From NCBI GenBank assembly GCA_029204225.1, contig MU833020.1, positions 1 through 62,473 on the forward strand: a DNA stretch of 62,473 nt, written 5' to 3'. The stretch comes from Diphasiastrum complanatum. Lineage: Eukaryota; Streptophyta; Lycopodiopsida; Lycopodiales; Lycopodiaceae. Under the pieces are notes generated by a model, which was given only the letters and a program-made list of their open reading frames with translations, was not told the DNA's origin and searched no databases. Of the stretch, positions 43,714 to 55,098 are shown one piece after another. Each line of letters opens with the position of its first letter. The first letter of the stretch is position 1. The translations under genes and the position numbers were made by a program.

Positions 43714-44383
43714 TCAACTTTCAAGAGTCAAAACCTCTCAAAGAAAATGCCACTTGTGACCTGTCAAAATCCATCTTGTAAGTTGTTATTAACTTACTTG
43801 ATACTTCTAACTTCATGAATCATGACTCGTTTGTAATTAGTAAGTAGTAGTTACATTAATTTATTGATTAGAAAGCAATAACTAAAACTTAGCACTTACT
43901 ACTTAGTGGAGCTATTGAGTCTAGAGTCCAGAGTCCAAACCATAAAATTAAATAGATAGAACTTCAAAGTTTAAAGACTAATGTTCAAACTTGATTCTTG
44001 AAAGTTTAAACACAATGCACATATTAGATAATGTAACAAGCAAGTTGTAACGGTACTTCCGACATCTCATCAAAATTGACGTATAAAATGAATTTTCAAG
44101 TAGATTAGCTTCCTTAAATTCGGTTACAGCCTTAGGATCTTGAAAATTGAGCAACTGTGCTGCATTGCAAATCTGACTTTGTTCAACAAGGCTTGCCTTG
44201 TAACGGAGTTAATTGTTCCATTGGCAAGTGCTTATTCATAAACAACAAAGCTTTTGAAGCCTTGAAGTCATCCTCTGACAGGCAGGGTGAATATACTATA
44301 ATGAGCACCTACAAAACTGGTCATCGTGATCCCATGTACAGAACAGAATTGTATAAAAAGTAGACTCTACTTTAAGGAAGAGA
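43209..44383. other. 1.2 kb between inverted copia-3 LTRs
   Basis: AT-rich, with a (CT)n microsatellite at 43656-43708 and a 68-codon plus-strand ORF (44157-44363, Cys-rich start, not recognised). Nothing resembles an internal retroelement region. Confidence 0.55.
43656..43708 (+). repeat. (CT)n microsatellite, 53 bp
   Basis: Uninterrupted CT dinucleotides, about 26 units. Confidence 0.97.
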
Positions 44384-44658
44384 GTTAGAATTAAAGTAGA
44401 ATCACTGTGCTACTGTACCGTGGGTCCTATCAGTTGATAAGGATCAATTGGCCTCGCCACGAGGCAAGTCGACGGGACACGCGTCCCGCCAACGGCAACT
44501 TGGGTCATGCATGGGTTGCTTGAGTGAACAACTATATGTATAGTGTAATTTCATTTTGTGAAATACAGTTGCTATGTGATCTTGCTATGGAAAATGTTTT
44601 CGGTCTGTGTTACTGTGTAGCATGATCTGTGTTCCTGTGCAAAGCAAATTCTAAGTAT
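44384..44658 (+). repeat. copia-3-type LTR, inverted, no internal region
   Basis: Reverse-complement match to 42941-43208 over its whole length (TTAGAATTAAAG start, GCAAATTCTAA end). No primer site follows and no polypurine tract precedes, so it looks like a solo LTR. No target duplication was found. Confidence 0.8.
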
Positions 44659-45142
44659 TCTTTGCTTCAAAACATAGATTATCTTCATCTACAAATTACA
44701 ACCTAAAGCTGTGAAATAATATCATGTAGATGTAGATATTATTATGCTTGGAAGTAGCTTTCAAATACTTGGCAGAGCACAAAAGTTTATACATATGAGC
44801 AAGCCATATTATACATGATTTGTCTATTCTTTAAAAGGTCCGTCTCCATATTTGACACTTGGTGAATGATTTGCTTTGTTCCATTGATTGTAACCATCGT
44901 TCATGGCTCATTTTGTGCAAATATGTGTTATGCAATCATTTGTTTCCTTACGTGTAACCTCTAACCTAGAATATGGAAACACTCTACAAAATTGAAAGTG
45001 AGCTTGAAATATTGAAAGTGAAAGTCATATATTGCATTTTCAAAATCATCAGAGAAAGTACATAGTACATCTTAGGAATCAAGATTGAGAGCCCTCTACA
45101 GTATCTCATCATGAAAGCCAATGAAAGGCTTTGGCTTAAAGC
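44659..45142. other. 480 bp without a supported feature
   Basis: AT-rich sequence with no convincing frame or repeat partner in the window. Confidence 0.5.
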
Positions 45143-46924
45143 TTGATTCTAATTGCTTTAGCAAACGTAAATTCGCATTTACAAAAACTAAGTCATTGGC
45201 CTTTTCACTTCCCAAGCAATTCCTCTTCAAAGTGGCTATGTTGCCAAAAGAACTCCATAATTGCTCATAGGGAGATGAGCTCCCACCATGGCAAGGACAC
45301 GAATTGCAAGCTTATGCAACTATGGTGTATTTGCCCCATAATCCTCCCACCACATGGCTGAACTATGAAGGAACCTATCAACATGTGCATCCTCTAAGCC
45401 AAGCAATCTCTCCTTTCTATGGAAAGAGAGTTGATTCCTAATCACTCTTCTTTGTTCTATATATAGAACCAACTTCTTCAAGCCAGCCTCCCACCCTTGT
45501 AAAACCATTGTATCATTTCCTTTAAATTTTGGATCCAAAAAATAGGCAGTTAACTACATGGAGAGGACAATAAAAGGGACAATCTCTCTCCCAGTCTCTA
45601 TGAGAGGAGCCATCCACTCCAACTTCCCAATATCTTTCAGCAAATTATTCAAGCATGAGCCATTTAAGGTGTGAACCACATGTGGGGATACCTCTCTGTC
45701 AAAAGCCTTCCAGCTAGTCTATTTGATGTCTCGCCATCCTGAATGAATTGAATGACGTTTTGTGGTCCAACCAATTTTACACATTTAGTCCAAATTGCAC
45801 AAAGCCTCTCTGCACTTTTTTCGCCTTTTGAATTATCTATGGCCTTCACAAAGTATGTCTTACCCCATGAATAACCAAGAACACCCTAAATAGAGCGACT
45901 CCTACTATCACTCCAACCATCATCAATCAAAGAGACGCCCTTAGAAAGGATGAGTAACCATCAACTTATGGCCGTGAAAGTTTGAATAAAGCAGGGTTTA
46001 GGAAAATGTATGTCAGGAGGCTTTGGCACCTATAGACATGTTCAATGTGGCTCATACTTGGGACAAACCCTTTTCCTAGTCTCACATGTCTATTAGGAGC
46101 CCACCAGCTCAATTTTTAACAAAATCGACATTCCTTCAATTATACGACCTCATTAGGTACTCTTCTATAGGAAAAATTTAGACAATGTCCAAACCTAAAT
46201 TGAACACTATACATATTGATGTCTATTGCTCTATCATTTGAGTTGTCCACTTCTTGTAGGGGTCTATAGATAAGTGGATCATCCCTACAAACATAAATAG
46301 AATCGTTGTGATAAATTTTTGTTAGGCCTAAGTTATCACAAGATTTAAATTAATGACTTAGTTATAATATGAGGATTGTCCCAACAAGCTGGTCCAACTT
46401 GGTTGATCGATCGTTGTTTCTTGGACTATCTATCCTAGCTGTTAGTGAAAAACAAGATTAATCTGTGGATACCCCATAGAAATATGTTGGGGAACCATTA
46501 AGTGAGTGCTTTACGTATTATTCTAAATGTCCAAATAGGAACAACATCAAGAAAATGTCGATCCATCCTTGTGGTTCAAAAAGGGGTAGCATCCAAACAA
46601 CGTCGATAAGATCAGAAGATGTCGAAAACAGATCCGCTGACTACAATATGACAAGATCAAATAACTATAACTCAAATATCATGACATGAATTGAAGATAT
46701 TTCTCATGATAATAATATGTCAAAACCAAGTAACTACAACTCGGATATCTTGACAAGAATCGAAGATATTTCTCATGACCAATTAACAGAACATCGCTAT
46801 TATAGAACTCAGAACTAACCATCACAACAATATGTAGATACAAGGAAATAACACTGCTCAATTGCATTCCAGAGTTTAGTGCAAAACACCTAAAGTTATA
46901 GACTGACTAGCAAACATAGTCAAC
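45143..46924 (-). mobile_element. hAT transposon relic, copy 2
   Basis: Transposase-derived coding pieces on the minus strand: WGKTYFVKAIDNSKGEK, CAIWTKCVKLVGPQNVIQF, GRLLTERYPHMWFTP (the DUF659-like region), then YFLDPKFKG and MWWEDYGANTP, leading into a damaged dimerisation region (LHKLAIRVL). The expected BED finger is not readable. A frame at 46867-46679 is conserved with copy 1 (30255-30443). Terminal inverted repeats were not found. Several stops make it inactive. Confidence 0.78.
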
Positions 46925-47324
46925 ATTGCAAAAGTGTAAAATCCAAAAGCCCCCAATTTGGCTCCAAATGTCCTAATTATACTTTTGTGAGGATACTGCA
47001 ATCTAGTATCGTAGCCCTTCGTAATGACCACAAGTGGTCGGTTCAGCTTCGCATAGAGACCACATGGAAACCACAATTGATGACCTTGTGGTCACTTAGG
47101 AATTGTTCGGGTTCCTCCCGAATACAACTAAATGTTAACTAACCTATCAACTTTAACTTCATAAATGTCCTACCATGACGTCTCCTAACATCAAGACATT
47201 ACAACATAATTACATCTTTACATAACCAACAATCCTACACTTACATTAACAACCACATATTTACAATGTCCATTGTTATGGCCAAAAAGGCCTATCACAT
47301 ATTCCTCGGCGTGAAAAATCGAGT

Positions 47325-48175
47325 TCATCTCCCAGCTTTCTTCTGTTGCTTCCTCTTTTTGACGTCTTTGCTATTGTGTTCACTCTCACTTTCACTTGAT
47401 GTATGCATTCCTGAACAATGAGTCACGGATGCACCTCTGCCCTCTGCGTCGATCGTAATTGGTTTGTATCTCGCCATCATAGGTGGTGATATCCAGACCC
47501 TTGGTTTTGATGAGGGGGTGGTCAATCCATACCGCAATGGCTTGAGTAAGAGATTCTGATAATTATTTATGATGCCTGATACCAATCTTGGTGTTTGCTT
47601 CGTCAACATTAGTTTATTCAGCCATTCAGTGGTGATTGGTGTGTAGGTTTTATTCAAGAATAGCTCCTGCATTTGATTCGTCACTAAAATGATGAAACTC
47701 TAAGGTCTCGTATGCTACGGTTCACTGGGTTCCCTTGTTGGCCTTTCTTTCAGTGATGCAACCTTCGGTCTGCTTTACTCGCTGCTGAAAATCCTCCTCC
47801 CAACAACAATATATCCTCCATAATAGTGGATATGAATCATCCACATGTTTCACTATCACTGTGTATAAGGCAAAATTCCGACATTCTCCGACCAGCCAAG
47901 GTTTAAACTTGGCCTGTCTTTGAATGGTACTATAATGTACATCATTGTGTGCCTTGAAACTTTGCTCTGTTTCATACAAATATTCCGTCACAAAAAACAT
48001 AGAACTTCATGTTAACATTTCAATCTCGTCAGAATTGTTTACCTTCATTTTGCCCTGTAAAACCGCCCATGCCAATATTGCCTGTGCCTTCAAATCCGAA
48101 ACCTGCCAAAATTCGTAGTCCTCTGACTGGACCTTGGTGTCATCACTTTGTATGGATGTAATCAGTCAGCCGTTC
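47325..48175 (-). pseudogene. extra ORFs 3' of gypsy-2 integrase
   Basis: 48000-47722 (open upstream to about 48170 with EDYEFWQVSDLKAQAILAW) and 47684-47325, separated by a stop. Not recognised. The second part ends in a very basic tail (KDVKKRKQQKKAGR) after an acidic Ser/Glu run, which could be a nuclear signal. The last 86 codons are repeated at 57127-57387 with the frame kept, so selection or recent duplication preserved it. Confidence 0.5.
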
Positions 48176-48639
48176 ACCATCATATATGTTCCAAACTAAA
48201 GGGACCATAACATTGTCATCGTAACATCGCAAGATATGTACACAACCCGTAATATAATCTCAACTTATGCGCTACGGTTAGTCTAGTTGCTAAACTATAA
48301 TGAAATCGTATATACATAGCATTTTCCAAGTACCCTTTATAAAAATTATCATACAATCCTATCCAAAATCACTTGACACAAGCGTTTGTAACATCCTGCC
48401 ACAATAGAACTGGTATGAACAATATTTTGTATTATGTTCACATGTAATGATATTTAGTGCTTCCACACTTCCTAGAAACTTAATTCATATAATTGTTAAT
48501 GATTACTCATTTTATAAAGCAATCCAAATGTATATATGCCTACACACACCACAGTCAATCAAGTATACACCATTTTCTCATATTCCACTATAATCGAAAT
48601 TGATGTACAAAATTTTCCATAGCCCAATACTTATTAATT
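48176..48639. other. 460-bp AT-rich spacer
   Basis: No ORF or repeat partner noticed; probably decayed gypsy-2 3' region. Confidence 0.45.
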
Positions 48640-48900
48640 ACTTCACACTTTGATCTTCCATCTGCTTATTATAGTCAGCAGCCCATTGAAGACAAGTATA
48701 CTTATACATATCCAAAACAAAATAGGCACGCCAAGAATCTGGGAATCGATGTTCCAGCACTCGAATCCTCCTAACTGATTTTTGTCTAGCTGCCTCTCTA
48801 GCTATTGGCTTTGTAATGGTTGTGTTGTCACCGATTGATATTGCAATTGTTGGTCTGCAAGCATATGCCTTGCCATTTCAGTTATTCACTATTGCCTTAG
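48640..48900 (-). pseudogene. coding-like stretch after gypsy-2 integrase
   Basis: Reads RPTIAISIGDNTTITKP then EAARQKSVRRIRVLEHRF and YFVLDMYKYTCLQWAADY to a stop, in one frame. Not recognised. It lies between the integrase and the 47.3-48.2 kb ORFs and probably belongs to the same extra coding region. Confidence 0.4.
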
Positions 48901-49618
48901 CTATAACAGTGCTTGAAAATTCACGGGTATCCCATGTTTCTGTCTCAACCATTGGAGCATCCTCCTGACGTCGTTGTGGCCTTCTTTGTATGTTGTTCTC
49001 AGCCATATCTCTATAACAAGATGATTTTTAATCACAGTCCAACTATCTAGTGGTCCTCTAAAATGAGCCTTTATCAAATTTATATACTCCAAAAATTCAT
49101 GCCATGAACCTCCTTTTTTCAACACCTGTTTTGCTATAATAGCCTTCAAAGTTTTATTGGTAGCCTCAGCTTGACCATTACCATGCGGATAGTAAGAAGT
49201 TGACATCTTGAGATTAATTTGGAACAAATATGCCAATCTCCTTCAAAGTATTATTCACAAAAGGTGGACCTCTATTAGACACAATTTCTAATGAACATCC
49301 AGATTGAGTTAAAATATTATTAAATATGAATTTGGCAGTGGAGTTTGCGGTATTGTCTCGCAAGGCTTTCACTTCTGCCCACTTCGTAGGGTAATCAATT
49401 CCTACGTCAATATATTTGTGCCCATTTGCCAAAGCCGGGTTAGTTTTACCAATGAAATCCAACCCCCATCGCTGAAACGGCTCTATTGGCTGTAGTGGTA
49501 CCAATGGATAATCCATCATGGGAACCGGCCGCCCTTGTCGTCCACAAACATCGCAACTATGACAGAATGTCGTAGTATCTTTCTGCAACCTTGGCCCTGC
49601 CTGCAAAATCTTACACAC
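48901..49618 (-). pseudogene. gypsy-2 integrase
   Basis: CDVCGRQGRP (zinc finger), WGLDFIG (first Asp), then VSNRGPPFVNN where the second catalytic Asp is Asn, and YYPHGNGQAEATNKTL with the Glu in a shifted frame. The region after GGSWHEFLE lacks the normal integrase C-terminus, so a deletion is likely. The D-to-N change alone would abolish strand transfer. Confidence 0.83.
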
Positions 49619-49929
49619 GGTTATTTCGGTGTGGAAGTGTCCACCCGCGGACCCCGAATGAGTTTCATCAATAATAGCCTATATCTTGCAACTGGACACA
49701 TCGTCTTAACACTTGATCATGACTGTGTTTATACAACTAACCTTCAATTACTTGAAAGTCACGCGATCACCAAATCAATTGGCACCATTGAGATTTCTTA
49801 AAACGTCCCAAAAACATTCCATGAGTTAAAAAACTATTTAAATCACCATGTCAGGACTCATATAATGTCTCCGAGCTAAACAACTGAGCATCTGGCATTT
49901 CATCAATCCCCTCCTCGGTATCCCTCATC

Positions 49930-50489
49930 TCAATGTGAGACAATTGATCTACGATCGTATGTACTGTCTGGTCGGATCCGAATATCAAATTCAAACTCCT
50001 GGAATAGAATCATCCATCTTGCAATCCTACCAACAATTGCTAGTTTATGAATTAAATATAGTAAAGGTTGATGATCCATGTAGATGACGAATCTATTATC
50101 CAACTGAAAATGTCGAAACTTGCGAAGAGCAAAAATCAAACTTAGCGCCTCTCTCTCCGTAGTTGAATAGTTCTTTTCTGCAGGTGTGAGCATCTTACTT
50201 GCATAACAAACCGGGTGATCACATAGCCCACCGTCGTTTGAGATGCATCTGCATGAACATGAAACGACTTGCTCCAATCTGGTGGCCGCAAAATTGGGGC
50301 ATTCACCAAGGCATCGATAAAATCCCATAATGCCTTATACCACCGAATAGTGATTTTGTATACTACCCCCTTCTTCAGAACTTTATATAGAATGTAAGTC
50401 CTTTCCACACATGCATAAATATATCGGCGATGGTCTCTCGTCATGCGTAAGAAAGTCTGCATCTCTTTCGCTGTCTTTGGAACCCGCAT
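49930..50489 (-). pseudogene. gypsy-2 RT connection and RNase H
   Basis: 50489-50142: connection (MQTFLRMTRDHRRYIYA) and FHVHADAS with the first RNase H Asp. 50328-49930: YASKMLTPAEKNYSTTEREALSL with Glu, YMDHQPLLYL with Asp. The two frames overlap by a shift. The 61.8-62.4 kb copy has the same break, so the shift predates duplication of the two. Confidence 0.85.
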
Positions 50490-50503
50490 GTTCTTGATGA
50501 CCT

Positions 50504-51250
50504 CTATTTTGCCGGATCAATTGACAGACCTTCTTTTGAGATGATCTTTCCTAGCAGAACTGTGCGTCGCACACAGAAAGTGCATTTATCTGGATTCAAA
50601 CCAATCCCAAATTCATAGCATCTCTGAAAACACTTCTCCAAGTATGCTAGATGATCATCCACATCACTGTACAAACAAAAATCATCCAAGAAAATTTTCA
50701 TAAATCTATCTAGATAGTCATAAAATGCCTTTGTCATCACTTTTTGAAAAGCTCCTGGCTAATTCTTCAACCCGAATGGCATTACCTTGTAAGCATATGC
50801 ACCCCATTCTGTAATAAAGATTGTTTTCTCCATGTCTTTCTTAGCAATCTGTATTTGGTTATATCCACTACATCCACAAGAAAACTATACAGCTTATGTC
50901 CCACGACCTCATCCAAGATTTGCTCTGTTAACGGCAATGGAAAATGATCCTTTATCGTAAACGAATTGAGATTAAGGTAATCTACACAAACTCATAAATT
51001 ATTGTTTTTCTTTGGAACAATCACAATAGGACTCAGCCACGGCATGTAGTCAATAGCGTATATAAATCCAACTTTTACAAGTTTCTCAATTTCAGCTCTA
51101 ACTCGTTCTGCATGTTTTGGATTCATCCTATATTGCTACTTGAGTACAGGTTGTGCATCGATAGTGACATCAATGGTGTGCTGATAGCTTTCCTTTGGTA
51201 TGCCTCGTAGTTTATCATAGGACCGTGCAAATACCACCGAACTTGGGATC
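50504..51250 (-). pseudogene. gypsy-2 reverse transcriptase
   Basis: Pieces in several frames: SPIVIVPKKN, FTIKDHFPLPLTEQIL and HKLYSFL, then 50740-50504 with KIFLDDFCLYSDVDDH and NPDKCTFCV. The finger/palm region between is full of stops. FLDDF as in gypsy-1. Confidence 0.83.
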
Positions 51251-51367
51251 GCTATTAGCACCAATTAATATGTACTTTGGGTTGTCTTCTATCCCTAGAT
51301 TAATCTTTATCAGTTATTCCATGGAAATCTGAGTAGGATGCAACCGCGCAGGCTCCTCCTTCAATGT

Positions 51368-52540
51368 TCAGGACTCTTCAATAATCTCAGAGAAACTCTG
51401 TGGATACTGATCCCTATTTGGATCCTCTGCTAGTACTTGTTCGTCTTTCTGCATTGATTCTCTTGAACCAGCCTCAACTCCTTCAACAACAAATAAATTA
51501 TTGACCGTAGATAAATGAGTCTCTCCCACCAGTATGTAGTCTGGGAAAAGACTTGTCAAGTGTAAATCTTCTTCAATTTCCTCCATCATTGGTTGAAATA
51601 ACAATTTTTCAACCGTTTCCACACCTACCGGTCGTAGCGCTGAATCAATGTGTCCATGGTGTGTTTGCAATTGAATCTTTTTTCCTTCAGCATGAATCAT
51701 TACCACACCCATTGTCCAATCATGCACCGCCTTCACGGCTCTTAGCCGAGGCCTTCCCAACAACACCAGATTCACATCCACCCCTTGCGGTAATCGTAAC
51801 ACAACAAAATTCCACAAAAATTCCACCCCTTTAATTTTAATCAGTACCTTTCGAATTTCGCCTACTAGCAAAATCCCTTGTATGATTAGCCATACAGATG
51901 ACTAATTGGCTCTTTCTAAAGGTATATTATGCAATCTCTTGTACGTATCTTCAGACATGATATTAATTCCTACTCCGCCATCAATTTGGATGCCCCAAAT
52001 GTCTACACCTTGGATAGTAATTTCCAACATAGAAACAAAACCCTCTTCCGTAGATTGCACAATAGTATGCACCACCACTAAAGGTAAACCTTCTGGTAGC
52101 TTACATCTTGGTAACTTGGCAAGAATGGACTCCACCAAGTAGGGTGCAATCTGAATCAATTGCCCAACCGTAACCTAGAATTTATAATTGCTAACAAAGT
52201 TAGCTATCTGATTAGACATGACATTGACTAATTCCCGAGAGGAATTTGGTCCTTGTGACTAATGCAACTAAGTCAACACCTCTTGAGTGACTTTGGCCAT
52301 CTGACCCACATCTGTATTAGATACCCGACTTGTACTCGGACCTGCTTCCTCATTATAAGCCTCTTGCCTTACTGCCTTTCCTTTGTTCTTGTGTCGAGTA
52401 ACGACTTGCACATCTGTCAGTAATGTGTCCTCAACCGTCACCAGCTGCACAAGAGCTTGATGATCTGAAATATGTACTCCTCCTTGATTCGGTTGTTGGT
52501 TTAACCTCGGATTTTGATCATTAAAACTAGTGTCAACCCA
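51368..52540 (-). pseudogene. gypsy-2 protease and gag-pol linker
   Basis: 52450-52268 is a basic/acidic linker. 52159-51902 holds the protease active site IQIDGGVGINIM. 51871-51368 continues with LVLLGRPRLRAVKAVHDW. The active site is DGG as in gypsy-1. Frames are interrupted at about 51900 and 52200. Confidence 0.8.
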
Positions 52541-52761
52541 TGGTGGGAGTAAACCACGTTCTAAATTACCAACGCACTAGAGATAGGATTCTACCTAGTG
52601 TGCCGTGGATTCTAACAAAAGAGCAACTCTCATATGTTAAACATGTCATAAAAAAAATGAGAACTCCAACATGCTATGCACATTCTTTATGCAAGTCATT
52701 TACCAAAGATGGTAAATTAAGTGGATTGAAATCACATGATTGGCATACCACACCTTCCTAG
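52540..52761 (+). pseudogene. CACTA (En/Spm) TNP2-like transposase fragment
   Basis: 72 codons with WILTKEQLSYVKHVIKKM, then GKLSGLKSHDWH, which match the TNP2 region LTK-EK--F---L---P--Y-SN--RCV--K---GLKSHDCH. No catalytic residues are in the fragment. It adjoins the 5' edge of gypsy-2. Confidence 0.7.
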
Positions 52762-53460
52762 ATTTGGGGATTTTAATTATCTACATTTCACCTTTGCATA
52801 TTAATTAATTGCTAGTGTATGTGATAAAATACGACATTGCTTTGAACAAAATGAAAATTATGAATTACATTTAATTTCTTACTATTTTAGATAATGTATT
52901 TTATTAATAAAACAAATTGAATCAACACAAACTCACCAGTAAACTCACTCGAAACTTCACTCAAAGCTTAAGTGCAAATGTGCAATTTCTCGCTCTTTAA
53001 ACACTTGCTCTCTTTGTTTTGAATATTTTTGTCACATGCACAAGCAATTAAAAAACAACATTATATTACACAATTAAACCATTATTATAAGCAAATTCAA
53101 ACATACAATTACCATCAAACACTATCTAGTCATCTACTACTAATCTTAATCAAAACACACACACACATACACAGACCAAAGGCAACCACCAAGTAGCGAG
53201 TTGCAATTTTGGATGAAAGAAGACCAAAGGCAACCCCAAGTCAATCGTTACAGTCTATTACGGTTTGAGATGAAGTTGGATGAACCAAAGGCAACCGCAA
53301 AGGAAATGATTGCAATCTAGAAGCGGTCTTATTACGGTGGATACCAAAGCAGGAGCGAATTGAAAGACAGTGATTACGGTCTATATGCCAAAGCAATGCA
53401 CTATGGACAGAAAGGCAATAGTTGCGCTCTGTATGCGAAAAGTTGAGGAATTATTAGGGT
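52762..53460. repeat. AT-rich spacer and degenerate ACCAAAGGCAACC repeats
   Basis: 52762-53150 holds nothing recognisable apart from an (AC)n run at about 53154-53168. From 53170 to 53460 there are degenerate tandem units with ACCAAAGGCAACC followed by variants of GATTACGGTCTAT. Such subterminal repeats are typical of CACTA ends, so this may belong to the fragment at 52540. Confidence 0.5.
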
Positions 53461-53695
53461 GTAATGTCAAATGAACATGGAAAAATCATAATGTTTATTC
53501 ATGCTAGTTGAATATCTTGCTTTGTAGATGAGATGTCGTATAAGCAGTGATTAGGCATGAACAAGAATTAATTGTAAAGAATCAACCTCATTGACATCCA
53601 TTCCAAGACTAAAATATTCACATGTACTTTGAAACCCTTTGCCCAATGTATGGTAATTGTAATTATTAAATTTTGTAAATTGCAATGTAAATATT

Positions 53696-54251
53696 TGTTA
53701 TAGTGACTAAATACGAGATGGCCAAGGGGGCACTGGGTCTCATGAGAGTCTGTTGGACTGACCTCCTAAAAAGTATAAAGGGTTGACTGGTCAACATGAC
53801 ATGTGTCACATGCTCACTGGGACACTTGGTCCAATGCATGAGTGACACTTGTCAGATGGTCAATGGACAAGTCAACAAGACATGTGTCATATGCTCATTG
53901 GGACACTTGGTCCAATGCATGAGTGACATGTGTCAGACTATCCACCTACTAGCTTGCCTATGTGTCAGGGTATTGCCAAGTGGCAAGTGTCGGCTGTGCA
54001 TGGAGTTTGCCATGTGTCGACGTTAGGATCTGTCAGGGTCAAGGGGTGCTTGAGGGGATATAGAGTGAGCCTTGTCAGGCATTCCTCACTATGATTATGG
54101 TATTCCTATGCAACTATGATTGGAAGGAGACTTGCAACAGAGCTCTCATGTTTGCTTGTTGATCTATGTACTTTGCTTGAGATTAATAAAGTGACGGATT
54201 TGCTAGGTAATTCTGTGTATTTACTTAGGGTTTGTGAGCTTGTGTGCAACA
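53696..54251 (+). repeat. chromovirus-2 5' LTR
   Basis: About 556 bp, TGTTATAGTGAC start and GTGTGCAACA end. It contains an 81-bp imperfect tandem duplication (53799-53960). The PBS TGGTATCAGAGC follows at 54254-54265. Confidence 0.8.
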
Positions 54252-54253
54252 TT

Positions 54254-54265
54254 TGGTATCAGAGC
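54254..54265 (+). other. chromovirus-2 primer-binding site
   Basis: TGGTATCAGAGC two bases after the LTR, complementary to initiator Met tRNA. Confidence 0.88.
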
Positions 54266-54619
54266 AGTTACTTTCAAGACTTGTGTGGAATTTGGCATCT
54301 TTAGTCCCTACTGTAGGTGATATATTGGTAGATTTGGAGCCCATAAGATAGCAGATTGAAGCCCTATGGTGGATTGTTGATCTTCTGGGAGCCCTTGAGA
54401 ATTTTCTACTATGCGGCTTGATTATTCTCTTCACTTTTGTGAAAACCCAGCCCACATAGGATTTGTAAATATGTTTGTAACTTCTTCGATACTTAGTATA
54501 TTTCAGATCTGTCAGTTGCAATAAGCTTCTTGTGGTAGGTTGCTGGTAGGGTAAGGCTTTTCGCCTTCTGATTCGGTGATCATCCATAGTTTTTTGCCAA
54601 TTGTCAGTTTGAAACCCTA

Positions 54620-55090
54620 GTTTGCTGGTTTTTGGAGAAGAAGAGTCTATGTGCAAATATTTCACTTTGTGGAGGGACTTCGAGAGAGTATTCGCCCTTT
54701 CGTCAGAAGGAGCAAATCTCATGATTTGCGGGGAGCCATCCAGATGGCTTTGTATTATGAAGATGGGAAAAAAGGCCCAGATCCTGTTGCGGTACCTGGT
54801 ACAAGTGGTCAGCAACCTTGGGAACGCAAGGGCAAATGAAACAAAAAGAGAAAGTTTGAAGGTCAAACCAATCAGTGGCAAGCTCGGGGTGACCAAAGGA
54901 AGAAGGATGCAGGGGCTCCAAAAGGCAAATGGTTGTATGGGCAGCCCAATGCCCAAAAGGGTTAGCATCCTTCAATGTTGTCACCTCAGGACCCAGAACG
55001 TGCAAAGAGGGAGAACCTCTATTTTGGATGTTTGGGACAACATAGGTGGAAGGAATTTATACGAAACTTGATGCGGACCACATATAATCT
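54620..55090 (+). pseudogene. chromovirus-2 Gag, C-terminal part
   Basis: Frame 54651-54839 has FVEGLRESIRPFVRRSKSHD and AIQMALYYED, the end of the gag domain. The following basic, Gln/Gly-rich segment and a degraded knuckle (ENLYFGCLGQHRWK) are in other frames. The gag N-terminus is missing, so about 350 bp of leader connect directly to the end of Gag. Confidence 0.7.
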
Positions 55091-55098
55091 TCAGGTGG

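Larger units (their letters stand above)
47250..52540 (-). mobile_element. gypsy-2: non-chromoviral Ty3-gypsy element, 3' part with extra ORFs
   Basis: Order on the minus strand: gag/linker tail (52540), protease, RT, RNase H, integrase, then further ORFs to 47325. Protease has IDGGVGINIM like gypsy-1. A second copy of its RT to integrase start lies at 61450-62473 (+) and of its 3' end at 57060-57460 (+). Gag and LTRs were not found; the right side ends at a CACTA fragment. Confidence 0.82.

Noticed and set aside
44157-44363. 68-residue Cys-containing plus-strand ORF
   Set aside because: No domain, no repeat partner and no splice context; too short to call a gene.
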